Notes: a model not told the origin generated them from the sequence alone. A stretch of DNA of 18,684 nucleotides from Bordetella parapertussis (GCA_945872285.1 CAMBZR010000065.1:1-18684); one strand, 5' to 3'; shown: positions 6,734 to 15,713, counted from the first letter of the stretch. Numbers and translations: made by a program.

Positions 6734-7950
6734 TCAAGTTCTTCCATACGACGTGGTTTATAGGTTTCCCACGCGTTGCAACCGGGGCACTGCCAATAAT
6801 AGCGGCGCGCCTGAAACCCACAACTTCGACAAACATAGCGATCCAGGCGCTGACTATGCTGGTTAATCAGACGTCTTAACAAGGTCAAATCTGCGCCAGG
6901 AATCGGACTTTCAAGAGGTGTTTGCTGTTCGGCCGCGTGCGCCAGTTCGGCCTCAAGCAAGCGATCGAGCCCCAGCAGCGAAGGATGCGCTTGAAGGGCT
7001 TGGCGCGCAAACCCCCAAGCCACGTCAACGCCCTGCTGGGCACGCAACGCACGAAACACCACGTTAAACAAATCAAGAGAGGCAAAGCGGTTGTGATGCT
7101 CCTGCAGCAATGCAAGACCATCAGCCGACTCTTGCGTCAAGGCAAAGTTTTGCAATAACTCCTCGGCAACCAAGCCAGCAAACTCGGGGGCCTGTTCGAG
7201 CACTTTTTGAAAACATGCACGTTGCACCAGCGTTTGCTGCGCAGAGCCCGCTATCGAGGCGTGGATCAAAGCCACACGAACGCTTGCAGCAGAGCCAGAG
7301 CCTGTCTGAGCGGCTTGCGCTGCACGTTCTGCCAGCTTTAAGGCCTCTTGTGCCTGCGCGACCTCGGGCGGCTGAGCGGCTAGCGCAGCCTGCGCCTGCT
7401 CGCAATAATAATGCACCAACTGCGGTACGGGTTCGTCAACCAGCTTTCGCAAGCTTTGCACCGCTTGAATCGCACGCATCCAGTCATGTTCAGATTCATA
7501 AATTCGGATCAACGCGCGTAACGCAGCCAGGCCAAAGCTGGTTTCTTTCAGGACGGTAAAAGCTTCTTCGGCGCGATCGAGCATGCCCGCTTTGAGATAG
7601 TCTTGCGCCAGTTCATGCTGTGCGTTCTCGCGCTGACTCACGGGCAAATCAGCGCGCGACAGCAAGCTTTGATGCACGCGAATCGCGCGCTCCATTTCGC
7701 CTCGCCGGCGAAACAGGCTGCCTAACGCAAAGTGAAGCTCGGTAGTTTCAGGATCAAGCTTAGCAACCTCAACAAACGCGTCGATCGCACGATCGGGCTC
7801 TTCATTGAGCAAAAAATTTAGGCCGCGAAAATAAGAATCGGGCAGGTTACGCGTTTCGGACAAAATTTGCCGAATATCAAAACGCGCCGCCAGCCAACCT
7901 AACGCGAACAACAAAGGCACAAAAATCAGCCACCAAGACTCAAAATCCAC
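6730..7950 (-). CDS. lapB: LPS assembly regulator LapB (YciM), TPR protein with rubredoxin-like zinc domain
   Basis: This 406-residue protein has one N-terminal membrane helix (about residues 6-22, WWLIFVPLLFALGWLAARF). Cytoplasmic tetratricopeptide repeats follow from about residue 35 to 340, and the C-terminus is a rubredoxin-like metal knuckle (Cys374, Cys377, Cys388, Cys391; CRSCGF and CPGC). In E. coli LapB promotes FtsH-mediated degradation of LpxC and so balances LPS with phospholipid synthesis. Domain order and length (E. coli 389) fit well. It lies 72 bases after lapA with AGGAAG before the ATG, and overlaps the heptose kinase gene by ATGA. The physical link of an LPS-level regulator with LPS-core sugar genes is functionally coherent. 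Between lapA and lapB there is only a weak GC hairpin (about 7978-7988). Confidence 0.96.
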   Translation of the reverse strand: MDFESWWLIFVPLLFALGWLAARFDIRQILSETRNLPDSYFRGLNFLLNEEPDRAIDAFVEVAKLDPETTELHFALGSLFRRRGEMERAIRVHQSLLSRADLPVSQRENAQHELAQDYLKAGMLDRAEEAFTVLKETSFGLAALRALIRIYESEHDWMRAIQAVQSLRKLVDEPVPQLVHYYCEQAQAALAAQPPEVAQAQEALKLAERAAQAAQTGSGSAASVRVALIHASIAGSAQQTLVQRACFQKVLEQAPEFAGLVAEELLQNFALTQESADGLALLQEHHNRFASLDLFNVVFRALRAQQGVDVAWGFARQALQAHPSLLGLDRLLEAELAHAAEQQTPLESPIPGADLTLLRRLINQHSQRLDRYVCRSCGFQARRYYWQCPGCNAWETYKPRRMEELE

Positions 7951-8022
7951 GCGAGCTTCCTAAAATTAAAGAATAAGGGCCCGGGGCCAGCGACAACATT
8001 TTGTAAAAAGCCACGGAGTCGC

Positions 8023-8340
8023 TCAAATCGGCGACAAAGGGACCAAGGCGTCAGGCGAAAGCGGCGAGGCACCTGGCGGATTGACGGCTGCCTGAATGCG
8101 TTCGAGTTCTTTCTTGAGTCGTGCGGCCTCGCGGCGGCGGCGAACCGAGCCAGGCACCGTTAACAAGAGCCCAAACACCGTGCCCAGCACAAAGGTTGAA
8201 AGCATCACCACAATGAGTGGCACGCTTTGGACCGCCCACGTGCCATAAAAGGTGACGCCCACAGGGTCGGTGTTTTTTAAAGCAAACATTAAAACAGCGA
8301 CAAAGACTAGTAAGCGCAAAGCCCAGACAAGGTAACGCAT
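8023..8340 (-). CDS. lapA: Lipopolysaccharide assembly protein A domain protein LapA (DUF1049)
   Basis: This small inner-membrane protein has 105 residues from the ATG at 8338-8340. There are two predicted membrane helices: about residues 3-20 (LVWALRLLVFVAVLMFAL) and about 38-62 (VPLIVVMLSTFVLGTVFGLLL). Between them is the family-typical NTDPVGVTFYGTW. A basic, coiled-coil-prone helix (RRRREAARLKKELERI) and a Pro/Ser-rich tail follow. LapA works beside LapB in LPS assembly in E. coli. An in-frame ATG seven codons upstream (8359-8361) would give 112 residues. I chose the downstream start because GGAG (8352-8349) lies eight bases before it and the protein then begins MRYLVW, like known LapA. 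It is the first gene of the LPS module, just after the ihfB terminator. Confidence 0.93.
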   Translation of the reverse strand: MRYLVWALRLLVFVAVLMFALKNTDPVGVTFYGTWAVQSVPLIVVMLSTFVLGTVFGLLLTVPGSVRRRREAARLKKELERIQAAVNPPGASPLSPDALVPLSPI

Positions 8341-8367
8341 GGCTGATGCTCCAAAGTGCAAAAGATT

Positions 8368-8373
8368 ATTGTA
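8368..8373 (-). promoter_or_regulatory. Possible -10 element for lapA-lapB-hldE-hldD
   Basis: On the minus strand TACAAT (8373-8368) matches the -10 consensus in 5 of 6 bases and lies 27 bases before the lapA ATG. The region 16-18 bases upstream has no good -35, and no TG extension is present. A promoter is expected here because the strong terminator just upstream (8397-8424) should separate lapA from rpsA-ihfB. Confidence 0.35.
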
Positions 8374-8396
8374 AGCGCCCTGCCGTTTTGGCGCAT

Positions 8397-8424
8397 AAAA
8401 AAACCGCCTTTTGGCGGTTTTTTT
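8397..8424. terminator. Strong bidirectional Rho-independent terminator after ihfB
   Basis: CCGCC TTTT GGCGG is flanked by seven A and seven T: AAAAAAACCGCC (8397-8408), loop TTTT, GGCGGTTTTTTT (8413-8424). On either strand it reads as a stable hairpin followed by a T-run. It begins six bases after the ihfB stop codon (8431-8433), so its main job is to end the gyrA-to-ihfB series on the minus strand. Confidence 0.93.
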
Positions 8425-8430
8425 ATTAAA

Positions 8431-8754
8431 TCAATGGTCTGTCGGGCCTGTTGGGTCGGTGCTAGGTGCACTGCCATTCAAGTCGACGCGTTCGCGCAAC
8501 TCTTTGCCGGCCTTGAAATGCGGCACCTGTTTACCAGGCACCAACACTTGTTCACCCGACTTGGGGTTGCGCCCCACACGTGGTGCACGCTCAGACAACG
8601 AAAAACTGCCGAAACCACGGATTTCGATACGTTGACCTTCGGCTAAAGCCTCGGTCATGGCATCAAGCACCGTTTTTACAGCGTAATCGGTGTCACGAGC
8701 GGCCAGCTGTGTGTAGCGGGCCGCCAGTGCAGCGATGAGTTCAGACTTAGTCAC
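8431..8754 (-). CDS. ihfB: Integration host factor beta subunit
   Basis: This 107-residue protein is a member of the HU/IHF DNA-bending family. IHF (alpha/beta dimer) bends DNA sharply and supports transcription, recombination and nucleoid structure. It starts [14 protein letters not shown], and carries the family signature [21 protein letters not shown] with the intercalating proline in RNPKSGE. The body ends ...[16 protein letters not shown] polar tail of about 17 residues (from NGSAPSTD) makes it longer than E. coli IhfB (94). The start codon is GTG (8754-8752), five bases after the rpsA stop, with no clear ribosome site, so translation is probably coupled to rpsA. The rpsA-ihfB order is conserved in gamma- and betaproteobacteria. 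A terminator follows directly. Confidence 0.97.
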   Translation of the reverse strand: MTKSELIAALAARYTQLAARDTDYAVKTVLDAMTEALAEGQRIEIRGFGSFSLSERAPRVGRNPKSGEQVLVPGKQVPHFKAGKELRERVDLNGSAPSTDPTGPTDH

Positions 8755-8759
8755 TGGGC

Positions 8760-10472
8760 TTATTCAGTATCGCGAGCCTGATCGAGCTTGGCCTTGAGCA
8801 ACGCGCCCAAATTGGTTGTGCCCGACGACGCACTTGATTCAGAAATACGCTGCATCGATTCTGCAGTGTCTGCTGTATCGCGCGCTTTGATCGACAACTG
8901 AATCTGACGTGTCTTGCGATCAACGTTGATGATCATTGCTTCGATGTTGTCGCCAGCCTTAATCGCGGTGGTTGCGTCTTCAACGCGACCTGCCGAAATC
9001 TCAGACGCGCGCAGATAGCCCTCAACCTCAAGCGACAGCGTCACGATAGCGCCCTTCGCTTCGACTGACTTAACAGTGCCAGGTACCACAGCGCCTTTGT
9101 CGTAGGTTGCCACGAAGTTATTGAACGGGTCGCCTTCAAGCTGCTTGACGCCAAGCGAAATACGCTCTTTGTCGGTATCGATCCCCAACACGGTTGCATG
9201 AAGCTCGTCACCTTTTTTGAAGTTACGAACCGCTTCTTCACCGGTTTCAGTCCATGACAAATCAGACAAATGCACCAAACCATCGATGCCACCCGGTAAG
9301 CCAACAAACACGCCAAAGTCAGTAATGGACTTGATCGCGCCTGACACTTTGTCGCCACGCTTGAAGTTAGAGGCGAATTCTTCCCAGGGGTTTTGACGGC
9401 ATTGCTTCATACCCAACGAAATACGGCGACGGTCTTCGTCAATTTCAAGAACCATGACTTCGACTTCTTCGCCCAAGGTCACAACCTTGCGTGGATCAAC
9501 GTTTTTGTTGGTCCAATCCATTTCAGAAACGTGTACCAAGCCCTCAATGCCGGCTTCGACTTCAACGAAGGAACCGTAGTCGGTGAGGTTAGTGACTTTA
9601 CCGAACAGACGCGTGTGCTGTGGGTAACGGCGTGCGAGACCCACCCATGGATCTTCGCCAAGCTGCTTGACGCCCAGTGACACACGGCTTTTTTCTTGAT
9701 CAAACTTAAGAACTTTTGCTTCGACTTCTTGACCGACGGCCAAGACTTCTGAAGGATGACGCACACGACGCCATGCCATGTCAGTGATGTGCAACAGACC
9801 ATCGATACCGCCCAGATCCACAAACGCGCCGTAGTCGGTGATATTTTTAACCACGCCCTTAACGATCGAACCTTCTTGCAGGTTTTCGAGCAGTTTTTGG
9901 CGATCTTCGCCCATGCTGGCTTCGAGCACAGCACGACGCGACACCACCACATTGTTGCGCTTGCGATCGAGCTTGATGACCTTGAATTCCATGGTCTTGC
10001 CTTCGAACGGCGTGGTGTCTTTTACAGGACGCAGATCAACCAGCGAGCCTGGCAAGAAGGCACGAATGCCTGCAGTCATGACAGTCAAGCCGCCTTTGAC
10101 TTTACCGGTAATGGTGCCAGTCACCAGTTCGTTTTTCTCGAGTGATTTTTCGAGTGAGAGCCAGGCCGACAGGCGCTTGGCGCGATCACGAGACAGCACG
10201 GTGTCACCGTAGCCGTTTTCGAGCGAATCAATGGCGACAGATACAAAATCGCCAGGTTTGACTTCGAGCTCGCCCTGATCGTTTAAGAATTCTTCAAGAG
10301 GAATCAGTGCCTCAGACTTCAGGCCGGCGTTTACCACGACAAAATTATGGTCAATACGCACGACTTCGGCAGAGATAACCTCGCCGGACTTCATATCTTG
10401 CTTTTCGATACTTGCTGCAAACATCGCTGCAAAGCTTTCGCCTGCATCGGTTGAGAGTTGTTGAGTTGACAT
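8760..10472 (-). CDS. rpsA: 30S ribosomal protein S1
   Basis: This 570-residue protein has six S1 (OB-fold) RNA-binding repeats at roughly 28-95, 113-180, 200-269, 286-356, 373-443 and 460-529. Repeats 3-6 are most alike ([60 protein letters not shown]). S1 brings mRNA to the 30S subunit, especially messages with weak Shine-Dalgarno sites. The frame is open to a further ATG at 10542-10544. I chose 10470-10472 ([19 protein letters not shown]) because the family begins about there and the extra 24 residues are encoded by the intergenic leader. The site before it is weak (GGAT, nine bases away), as in E. coli, where S1 represses its own translation. It is followed by ihfB after five bases. Confidence 0.98.
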   Translation of the reverse strand: MSTQQLSTDAGESFAAMFAASIEKQDMKSGEVISAEVVRIDHNFVVVNAGLKSEALIPLEEFLNDQGELEVKPGDFVSVAIDSLENGYGDTVLSRDRAKRLSAWLSLEKSLEKNELVTGTITGKVKGGLTVMTAGIRAFLPGSLVDLRPVKDTTPFEGKTMEFKVIKLDRKRNNVVVSRRAVLEASMGEDRQKLLENLQEGSIVKGVVKNITDYGAFVDLGGIDGLLHITDMAWRRVRHPSEVLAVGQEVEAKVLKFDQEKSRVSLGVKQLGEDPWVGLARRYPQHTRLFGKVTNLTDYGSFVEVEAGIEGLVHVSEMDWTNKNVDPRKVVTLGEEVEVMVLEIDEDRRRISLGMKQCRQNPWEEFASNFKRGDKVSGAIKSITDFGVFVGLPGGIDGLVHLSDLSWTETGEEAVRNFKKGDELHATVLGIDTDKERISLGVKQLEGDPFNNFVATYDKGAVVPGTVKSVEAKGAIVTLSLEVEGYLRASEISAGRVEDATTAIKAGDNIEAMIINVDRKTRQIQLSIKARDTADTAESMQRISESSASSGTTNLGALLKAKLDQARDTE

Positions 10473-10565
10473 GTGAAGGAGATCCAGGTGGCCTTGGAAG
10501 CCGGGTAACACGCCGTCAAGACCGCAGAGGCTATCAGTAGGCAAACGTTGCCTGGCTAACGGCCC
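10473..10565 (-). promoter_or_regulatory. rpsA leader with hairpin, between cmk and rpsA
   Basis: This is the largest spacer in the gyrA-ihfB series. It holds a perfect hairpin, AGGCAA CGT TTGCCT on the minus strand (10553-10539), and only a weak GGAT ribosome site for rpsA. No T-tract follows, so it is not an intrinsic terminator. TTGACG (10522-10517) resembles a -35, but no -10 lies at the right distance. A leader that mediates S1 autoregulation is plausible by analogy with E. coli rpsA, but this is inference. Confidence 0.4.
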
Positions 10566-11261
10566 CTACACCTTTTCGGGTGGGGTGGGTAGAACCCTTG
10601 ACCACAGGTCAAGGACGTTTTGCACCGTTTGCTCGATTGTCAGTTGCGACGAATCAACCACGTGTGCGTCTGGTGCTGGTACAAGCGGCGCAACCGCACG
10701 TTCGATATCACGTGCGTCGCGCTCGCGCATATCAGCGACAAGGTCTTCTAGATTAGCAGAAATTCCCTTTTCGATCAACTGCTTACAGCGCCGTTCGGCA
10801 CGTGCCTGCGCATCAGCCACTAAAAATATCTTTAGCGAGGCGTCTTTAAAAACGATCGTCCCCATATCGCGCCCATCGGCCACCAGTCCAGGCGCCCGTC
10901 TAAACGCTCTTTGTCGCTCAAGCAAAGCCTGACGCAAGGCTGGATTAGGCGCCAAACGCGAGGCCAGATTGCCCACCTGCTCTTGCCGGATCACCTCAGA
11001 GACCTCACGACCAAAAAGCGTCACACCCTGAGAATGAAAGCTCACCTCGAGTTGCTGGCCTGCCCGCGCGACCGCGTGCGAGTCTTCGGGATCAATCGCC
11101 TGCTGCAAGACCGATAAGGCGGTCAACCGATACAGGGCCCCGCTATCAAGTACGCCCCACCCCAAGGCCGTGGCCACCCGATGGGCGACCGTCCCTTTGC
11201 CTGACGCCGTCGGGCCATCAATCGTAATGACAGGGCTGAGCAGTGGGCTAGAGGCATTCAA
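10566..11261 (-). CDS. cmk: Cytidylate kinase
   Basis: This P-loop kinase phosphorylates CMP and dCMP to the diphosphates. It is 231 residues from a TTG at 11261-11259 (E. coli: 227). Visible are the P-loop [13 protein letters not shown] (Lys22), [12 protein letters not shown] (the YRLTAL nucleotide-site element typical of CMP kinases) and [13 protein letters not shown], which is the family hallmark DGRDx[12 protein letters not shown] and [15 protein letters not shown] in the lid region follow. The reading frame continues upstream into aroA, but those residues are antisense-like in character and not family-related. TTG overlaps the aroA stop as TTGA, which implies translational coupling; no Shine-Dalgarno is seen. 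The 3' end contains a perfect 8-base inverted repeat. Confidence 0.95.
   Translation of the reverse strand: MNASSPLLSPVITIDGPTASGKGTVAHRVATALGWGVLDSGALYRLTALSVLQQAIDPEDSHAVARAGQQLEVSFHSQGVTLFGREVSEVIRQEQVGNLASRLAPNPALRQALLERQRAFRRAPGLVADGRDMGTIVFKDASLKIFLVADAQARAERRCKQLIEKGISANLEDLVADMRERDARDIERAVAPLVPAPDAHVVDSSQLTIEQTVQNVLDLWSRVLPTPPEKV
10596..10614. repeat. Perfect 8-base inverted repeat in the 3' end of cmk
   Basis: CCTTGACC ACA GGTCAAGG is a perfect palindrome with a 3-base loop inside the last 20 codons of cmk, encoding V-L-D-L-W-S-R. As RNA it would make a very stable hairpin about 125 bases before the rpsA start. There is no T-tract. It may be a chance result of codon choice, an operator, or part of an rpsA control region. 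Confidence 0.5.
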
Positions 11262-12574
11262 TTTAATAACTTTGTAAAGACCGAAAAATAAGTTGGAAAC
11301 GTCTTGCTGACGCAACCTGGGTCCATGATGCGCACGCTTGCCTGTCCAAAGGCCGCAAGAGAAAAACACATCGCCATGCGGTGATCATCGTAGGTGTCAA
11401 TTGAAGCGTCGCACCACTGCCCTGCCTCGATCGGGGTCACACGCAACCAATCTGGGCCGCTTTGTACTTGGGCCCCAAGCTTTTGCAATTCGGTTTGCAT
11501 GGCGGCGATTCGGTCTGTTTCTTTGACACGCCAGCTGCCGATATTGCGCAAGGTACACGGGCCATCGGCGAATAACGCCAACATCGCTGCAGTCATCGCC
11601 GCATCTGGAATCAAATTAAAGTCGGTATCAAAAGCCTTGAGGCGCTCGCCCTTAGCTAAGTCGACCCCCGACACCTCGATTGAGGCGGCCTCGCGCCGAA
11701 CGCGTGCGCCCATGGCTTGCACCGTATCGGCAAACGCCACGTCGCCCTGAATACTGTCTTGCCCCACGCCCAACACGCGTAGTGGTCCTAAGCCCAAGGC
11801 GCCCATCGCTAAAAAATAAGAGGCTGACGAGGCATCGCCTTCAACAAAAATCTGACTGGGCGATTGATACGCCGCATCCGCTGGCACAATAAACTGCTGC
11901 CAGCCTACGCGTTCAACCTGCACCCCAAAACGCGCCATCAGGTTCAAGGTAATGTCGATATAAGGCTTGGAAATCAGTTCGCCCAGTACCTCAATGACAA
12001 GTGGGCGACCCGAGCGCGCCACAGCCAAGGGTGCTGCCATCAACACCGCCGTCAAAAACTGGCTCGAAACCGAGCCCTGCACGCGCACGCGCTCACTCAA
12101 TGCGTCTGGTGGGGCAATCTGAAGCGGTGGATAACCGTCTTGGCCCGCGTAGGTGACGTTCGCCCCCCAGTCGCGCAAGCCATCGACTAAATCCCCAATC
12201 GGGCGCTCGTGCATGCGCGGCACACCCGAGAGCCCATAGTGCCCACCCATCAGCGCCAACACCGCCGTCAACGGGCGAATCGCCGTACCAGCGTTTCCCA
12301 TAAACAAGTCAGCCTTGCCCACTGAAAACCGCGACACGCCTTGCACCGTGACTGACTCGGCAGCGTGACGTGTGACCTGCACCCCGAGTTGCTGCAACGC
12401 GTTGAGCATCACCGTCGTATCGTCTGACGCTAGTAAACCGTCAATGCGCGTCGAACCCTGCGCCAAGGCCGCCAAAAGCAGTACGCGGTTTGAAATACTT
12501 TTTGAGCCAGGCAACGCGACCTCACCCCGAACGTATTTGACGCGCGGCAAGTCAAGAAACGCCGAACCACTCAC
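11258..12574 (-). CDS. aroA: 3-phosphoshikimate 1-carboxyvinyltransferase (EPSP synthase)
   Basis: This 438-residue protein catalyses the sixth shikimate step, joining PEP to shikimate 3-phosphate. Visible are PGSKSISNR (Lys25, Ser26, Arg30), signature 1 [14 protein letters not shown] with Gly96, Thr97 and Pro101 as in the glyphosate-sensitive class I enzyme, [16 protein letters not shown], the catalytic Asp region [13 protein letters not shown] and signature 2 [14 protein letters not shown]. The last is followed by [14 protein letters not shown]. The start is GTG (12574-12572), overlapping the tyrA stop as GTGA, with no good Shine-Dalgarno. In some Pseudomonas tyrA and aroA are fused; here they are separate but overlapping. 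The stop overlaps the cmk TTG start. Confidence 0.98.
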   Translation of the reverse strand: MSGSAFLDLPRVKYVRGEVALPGSKSISNRVLLLAALAQGSTRIDGLLASDDTTVMLNALQQLGVQVTRHAAESVTVQGVSRFSVGKADLFMGNAGTAIRPLTAVLALMGGHYGLSGVPRMHERPIGDLVDGLRDWGANVTYAGQDGYPPLQIAPPDALSERVRVQGSVSSQFLTAVLMAAPLAVARSGRPLVIEVLGELISKPYIDITLNLMARFGVQVERVGWQQFIVPADAAYQSPSQIFVEGDASSASYFLAMGALGLGPLRVLGVGQDSIQGDVAFADTVQAMGARVRREAASIEVSGVDLAKGERLKAFDTDFNLIPDAAMTAAMLALFADGPCTLRNIGSWRVKETDRIAAMQTELQKLGAQVQSGPDWLRVTPIEAGQWCDASIDTYDDHRMAMCFSLAAFGQASVRIMDPGCVSKTFPTYFSVFTKLLN

Positions 12575-13464
12575 GATTGCTTGCCCACCCAGTCGCGACG
12601 CGCTTGCGAAGCCACTTCGAGCATGTCTTGCAGGTAGGCGTAGTCGCCTGCGTTTAGGGCATGTTCGGCACGTTCAAGCACTTTTCGAAAGCTCGCGATC
12701 TCAGTTTGCATGGCCTGACGATTGGCCTCAAAAATATCGCGCCACATTTCGGGTGACCCCTGCGCCACGCGTGTGAAATCTCGAAAGCCAGACCCCGCAA
12801 GTTCAAGCTTAAGCGTAGCGTCATCGCTTTGTGTCAGATGCTGCATATACAACGCCGCCACCCAGTGCGGCAGATGACTAATCGCGGCCACCGCAGCATC
12901 GTGTTGGCCCGAGTCAAGCGTCATTAAATTTGCGCCACACGCCCGCCAGGCAGCCTGCACTCGCTCAATATCTTGAGGGTGATTTTCAACCAAAGGCGTG
13001 AGTACGACACGTTTGCCCTGATACAAGTTGGCATCGGCCGCTTGCGGCCCGGTTTCGTGCGAACCTGCCATCGGATGACTAGGCACGAACTGGGCAAGGC
13101 AGTCTTGTAAGCCCGCGCGGGCATCGTTGATGACGTTTTGCTTGGTGCTACCGCCGTCGGTAATCACAGCCCTAGGATTTAGCGTGGGCTTTAACCCTGC
13201 AAAAATTGCAGCAAACGCCCCCACAGGGGCTGCGACAAAAATAAAATCTGCGCGCTGCGCGGCCTCTTCAAGGCTGACCGCTTCGTCAATCAAGCCTAAG
13301 CGCACTGCCTCTTGCAAGGTTTGGGGCCTGCGTCCGGCACCCAACACACGCCCCACGCAGCCTGCTTGGCGCAACGCTGCTGCAAAGGATCCGCCAATTA
13401 AACCCACACCGACGATCGCCAGCGTTGGGATAGAGAGGGGGCTAGTTTGTGACACTTTGCTCAC
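12571..13464 (-). CDS. tyrA: Prephenate/arogenate dehydrogenase (TyrA type)
   Basis: This 297-residue protein starts at the GTG 13464-13462. It oxidatively decarboxylates prephenate (or arogenate) towards tyrosine with NAD(P). The Rossmann motif GVGLIGGSF (from residue 19) is followed by [22 protein letters not shown] and the active-site [11 protein letters not shown] with His130. [13 protein letters not shown] and [11 protein letters not shown] are typical of the C-terminal helical dimer domain. There is no chorismate-mutase domain, unlike E. coli TyrA. The open frame extends 28 codons further into hisC, but that part shows no family similarity. GTG overlaps the hisC stop as GTGA, and the tyrA stop overlaps the aroA start in the same way. 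Substrate preference cannot be read from the sequence. Confidence 0.95.
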   Translation of the reverse strand: MSKVSQTSPLSIPTLAIVGVGLIGGSFAAALRQAGCVGRVLGAGRRPQTLQEAVRLGLIDEAVSLEEAAQRADFIFVAAPVGAFAAIFAGLKPTLNPRAVITDGGSTKQNVINDARAGLQDCLAQFVPSHPMAGSHETGPQAADANLYQGKRVVLTPLVENHPQDIERVQAAWRACGANLMTLDSGQHDAAVAAISHLPHWVAALYMQHLTQSDDATLKLELAGSGFRDFTRVAQGSPEMWRDIFEANRQAMQTEIASFRKVLERAEHALNAGDYAYLQDMLEVASQARRDWVGKQS

Positions 13465-14591
13465 TTGGGGCCAGCCTGCACAACCGCCGCCAAAGCCTCG
13501 AGAAATTTTTGATTTTCGTGGGGCAACCCAATCGACACGCGCAGCCACTCAGGCAAGCCATCGCCCGCAACCGGACGCACAATCACGCCGCGCTTGAGCA
13601 ATTCAAGATTGACACGCGCCGCGTCACCCACTTTTACGAGTACAAAGTTGGCATAGCTGGGCACAAACGTCAAACCGAGCTTGGCAAAGCCTTGCTGCAA
13701 CTGCGCCTTACCCTCACGATTGACGGTAAAACTTTTTGCCAAGAATTCGATGTCTTGTAGCGCGGCAATGGCTGCGGCCTGGGCAAGCGAGTTCACGTTA
13801 AACGGTTGGCGCACGCGATTCATTAAATCCGTCAGTGCTGGTTGCGCGATGGCATAGCCAACACGCAAACCAGCCAAACCGTAGGCCTTAGAAAAACTGC
13901 GCGACACCAGCAAGTTAGCGTAACGTTTGACTAAGCCCACGCTGTCGACGCGCTGTTCGGGTTCAAGAAACTCGTTATAGGCCTCATCAAGCACAACCGT
14001 CACGCGCGTACCGTGACGCTGCGCGACAGCCTCAAGAAACGCCTCAAGCTGCGCGTTAGGTAAGTATGTACCTGTTGGATTATTTGGATTTGCGATAAAC
14101 ACGACACGCGTCGTGCGATCAATCGCCTCAAGCATGGCAGGCAAGTCGTGACCAAAATCTTTGGCGGGCACGACCAGATGGCGCGCACCGCGCGCTTGCG
14201 TAGCCAGGCGATACACCACGAAGGCGTGTTGGGCATACACGACCGAGCTGCCGGATTCGAGCAAGGCCGAGGCCACGAGTTCAAGAATATCGTTTGACCC
14301 GTTACCGAGCGTAAGCCAATTTTGGGGCACCGACCAGCGCGCGGACAAGGCCTGCTTTAACTCAAAGCCGGCCGGATCAGGGTAGCGCCCTAAGTGCGCC
14401 GTGGCAGCCACGATCGCCAGGCGTGCCGACTCGGGCATCCCAAGGGGATTTTCATTTGAAGCAAGCTTGACGATTTGGGCGGGGTCCAGCCCGAATTCGC
14501 GCGCGAGCTCTTCAATCGGTTTTCCGGCCTGATAGGGCGCGATCGCCGCGACATGCAGGGGAGCAATCAAAATCGAGTCTTTAGACGACAT
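13461..14591 (-). CDS. hisC: Histidinol-phosphate / aromatic aminotransferase (HisC family)
   Basis: This 376-residue protein is a fold-type I PLP aminotransferase. It shows KLASNENPLGMPESAR, TLGNGSNDILELV, the ANPNNPTGTYL motif, VVLDEAYNEF (Asp202) and the PLP lysine in RSFSKAYGLAGLRVGY (Lys235). The C-terminal carboxylate arginine is in EWLRVSIGLP. Position between pheA and tyrA suggests that it works mainly on phenylpyruvate, hydroxyphenylpyruvate or prephenate, as inferred for the hisH-type gene of the Pseudomonas aromatic supraoperon. A second hisC in the his operon would be expected elsewhere. I chose the ATG at 14589-14591; a TTG eight codons upstream is also in frame but lies after a T8 run. 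The ribosome site is weak (GGTG). The stop overlaps tyrA. Confidence 0.94.
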   Translation of the reverse strand: MSSKDSILIAPLHVAAIAPYQAGKPIEELAREFGLDPAQIVKLASNENPLGMPESARLAIVAATAHLGRYPDPAGFELKQALSARWSVPQNWLTLGNGSNDILELVASALLESGSSVVYAQHAFVVYRLATQARGARHLVVPAKDFGHDLPAMLEAIDRTTRVVFIANPNNPTGTYLPNAQLEAFLEAVAQRHGTRVTVVLDEAYNEFLEPEQRVDSVGLVKRYANLLVSRSFSKAYGLAGLRVGYAIAQPALTDLMNRVRQPFNVNSLAQAAAIAALQDIEFLAKSFTVNREGKAQLQQGFAKLGLTFVPSYANFVLVKVGDAARVNLELLKRGVIVRPVAGDGLPEWLRVSIGLPHENQKFLEALAAVVQAGPK

Positions 14592-14627
14592 AAAGGTGAC
14601 ACCAACAGGGATCAAAAAAAAGAATAA

Positions 14628-15713
14628 CTATTGTGCAGGATAAGAGCCCAATAATTTATAAAAGGCACAATCCTGCTCGAGCGTCGCTAACGCTTTTTTA
14701 ACCGGTGCATCTTCGCAGTGACCCTCAAGGTCAACATAAAAATAGTATTCCCACTGACCGGTGCGGGCGGGGCGCGACTCAAAACGCGTCATGGAGACGC
14801 CGTTCGCCGACAAAGGTTCTAGCATTTGATAAACCGCACCGGCCCGATTTGCAACCGCAAGAATCAAGCTGGTTTTATCGCGCCCGCTAGGCAAGATCGC
14901 CAACTGACCAATCGCCAAAAAGCGTGTGCGATTTTGCGAGTCGTCTTGAATACCTGCTGCCAACATTTGCAAGCCCCAGGCTCGCGCTGCAATATCGCTA
15001 GCGATGGCGGCGATCGATGCGTCGAGCGACGCCAGGCGAGCGGCCTCAGAGTTACTCGAGACCGGTTCGCGCTTGATACCGGGGTACTCACGGTTTAACC
15101 AGTTTTGACACTGTGCTAACGCCTGAGGGTGCGCCATGATCCTGGTGATGCCTGTCATGTCACCATTTTTGGTTAACAAGCAATGACGAATCAACAACGA
15201 GCGTTCGCCCAAGATACGTAACGACGAACCCAACAATAAATCAAGCGTGCGATTGACAGCCCCTTCGGTTGAGTTTTCAACGGGCACCATACCAACCTGT
15301 GCCGCACCCGCCTCAACCGCACGAAACACCTCGTCAAACGAAGCACAGGGCATTCCCGTGACCGAGTGCCCAAAATGCTCAAAGGCGGCTTGTTCAGAAA
15401 ATGAACCTGCCGGCCCCAAAAAAGCGACTGTCAAGGCTTGTTCAAGACCGCGACACGCTGAAATGATCTCAGTCCAGACAGCAGACACGGCATCTGGGGG
15501 CAAAGGCCCCCGATTGAGCGTTTGCAACTGACGAATGACCTGCGCCTCGCGCTCGGGGCGCAGCACCGGGCCTTGCGCATTGAACGCATGCTTGAGCTCA
15601 CCGACCTCTTGGGCCGTGCGGGCGCGTCGATTAAACAAATCAAGAATCTCGGCGTCGATTTGATCAATACGCTGGCGTAACGGCAACAACTTAGCTTGAA
15701 ATGACTCATCCAT
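14628..15713 (-). CDS. pheA: Bifunctional chorismate mutase / prephenate dehydratase (P-protein)
   Basis: This 361-residue protein turns chorismate into prephenate and then phenylpyruvate. Domain order: AroQ chorismate mutase (about 5-92; [19 protein letters not shown] and ELKH), prephenate dehydratase (about 95-272), and a C-terminal ACT regulatory domain (about 280-361). In the dehydratase are [24 protein letters not shown] and NRTRF with the probable catalytic Thr263. The ACT domain keeps the Phe-binding ESRP motif (312-315), so feedback inhibition by phenylalanine is expected. The ATG at 15713-15711 overlaps the serC end by eight bases. An in-frame TTG ten codons upstream lies wholly in serC and is less likely. 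The stop is TAG, 36 bases before hisC, with a T8 run in the gap. Confidence 0.97.
   Translation of the reverse strand: MDESFQAKLLPLRQRIDQIDAEILDLFNRRARTAQEVGELKHAFNAQGPVLRPEREAQVIRQLQTLNRGPLPPDAVSAVWTEIISACRGLEQALTVAFLGPAGSFSEQAAFEHFGHSVTGMPCASFDEVFRAVEAGAAQVGMVPVENSTEGAVNRTLDLLLGSSLRILGERSLLIRHCLLTKNGDMTGITRIMAHPQALAQCQNWLNREYPGIKREPVSSNSEAARLASLDASIAAIASDIAARAWGLQMLAAGIQDDSQNRTRFLAIGQLAILPSGRDKTSLILAVANRAGAVYQMLEPLSANGVSMTRFESRPARTGQWEYYFYVDLEGHCEDAPVKKALATLEQDCAFYKLLGSYPAQ

Noticed and set aside
7110..7559. 149-codon plus-strand open frame opposite lapB
   Set aside because: Antisense shadow of the TPR region; Gln/Arg/Pro-rich without recognisable domains.
7978..7988. GGCC-CCG-GGCC hairpin between lapA and lapB as a terminator
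   Set aside because: The stem is only four base pairs and the following sequence is not a real T-tract; mentioned only under lapB.
9479..9952. 157-codon open frame on the minus strand within rpsA
   Set aside because: It is in another frame of the same strand as a firmly identified gene, has skewed composition and no motif; a shadow of rpsA codon use.
10473..10544. 24-residue N-terminal extension of S1
   Set aside because: The added residues are unlike the S1 family and would translate the leader hairpin.
11262..11369. 36-codon upstream extension of cytidylate kinase from an ATG inside aroA
   Set aside because: It overlaps the conserved end of aroA in another frame. The P-loop would then lie abnormally far from the N-terminus.
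13465..13548. 28-codon upstream extension of TyrA
   Set aside because: It lies wholly inside hisC in another frame and has no family similarity; the GTGA overlap gives a natural start.
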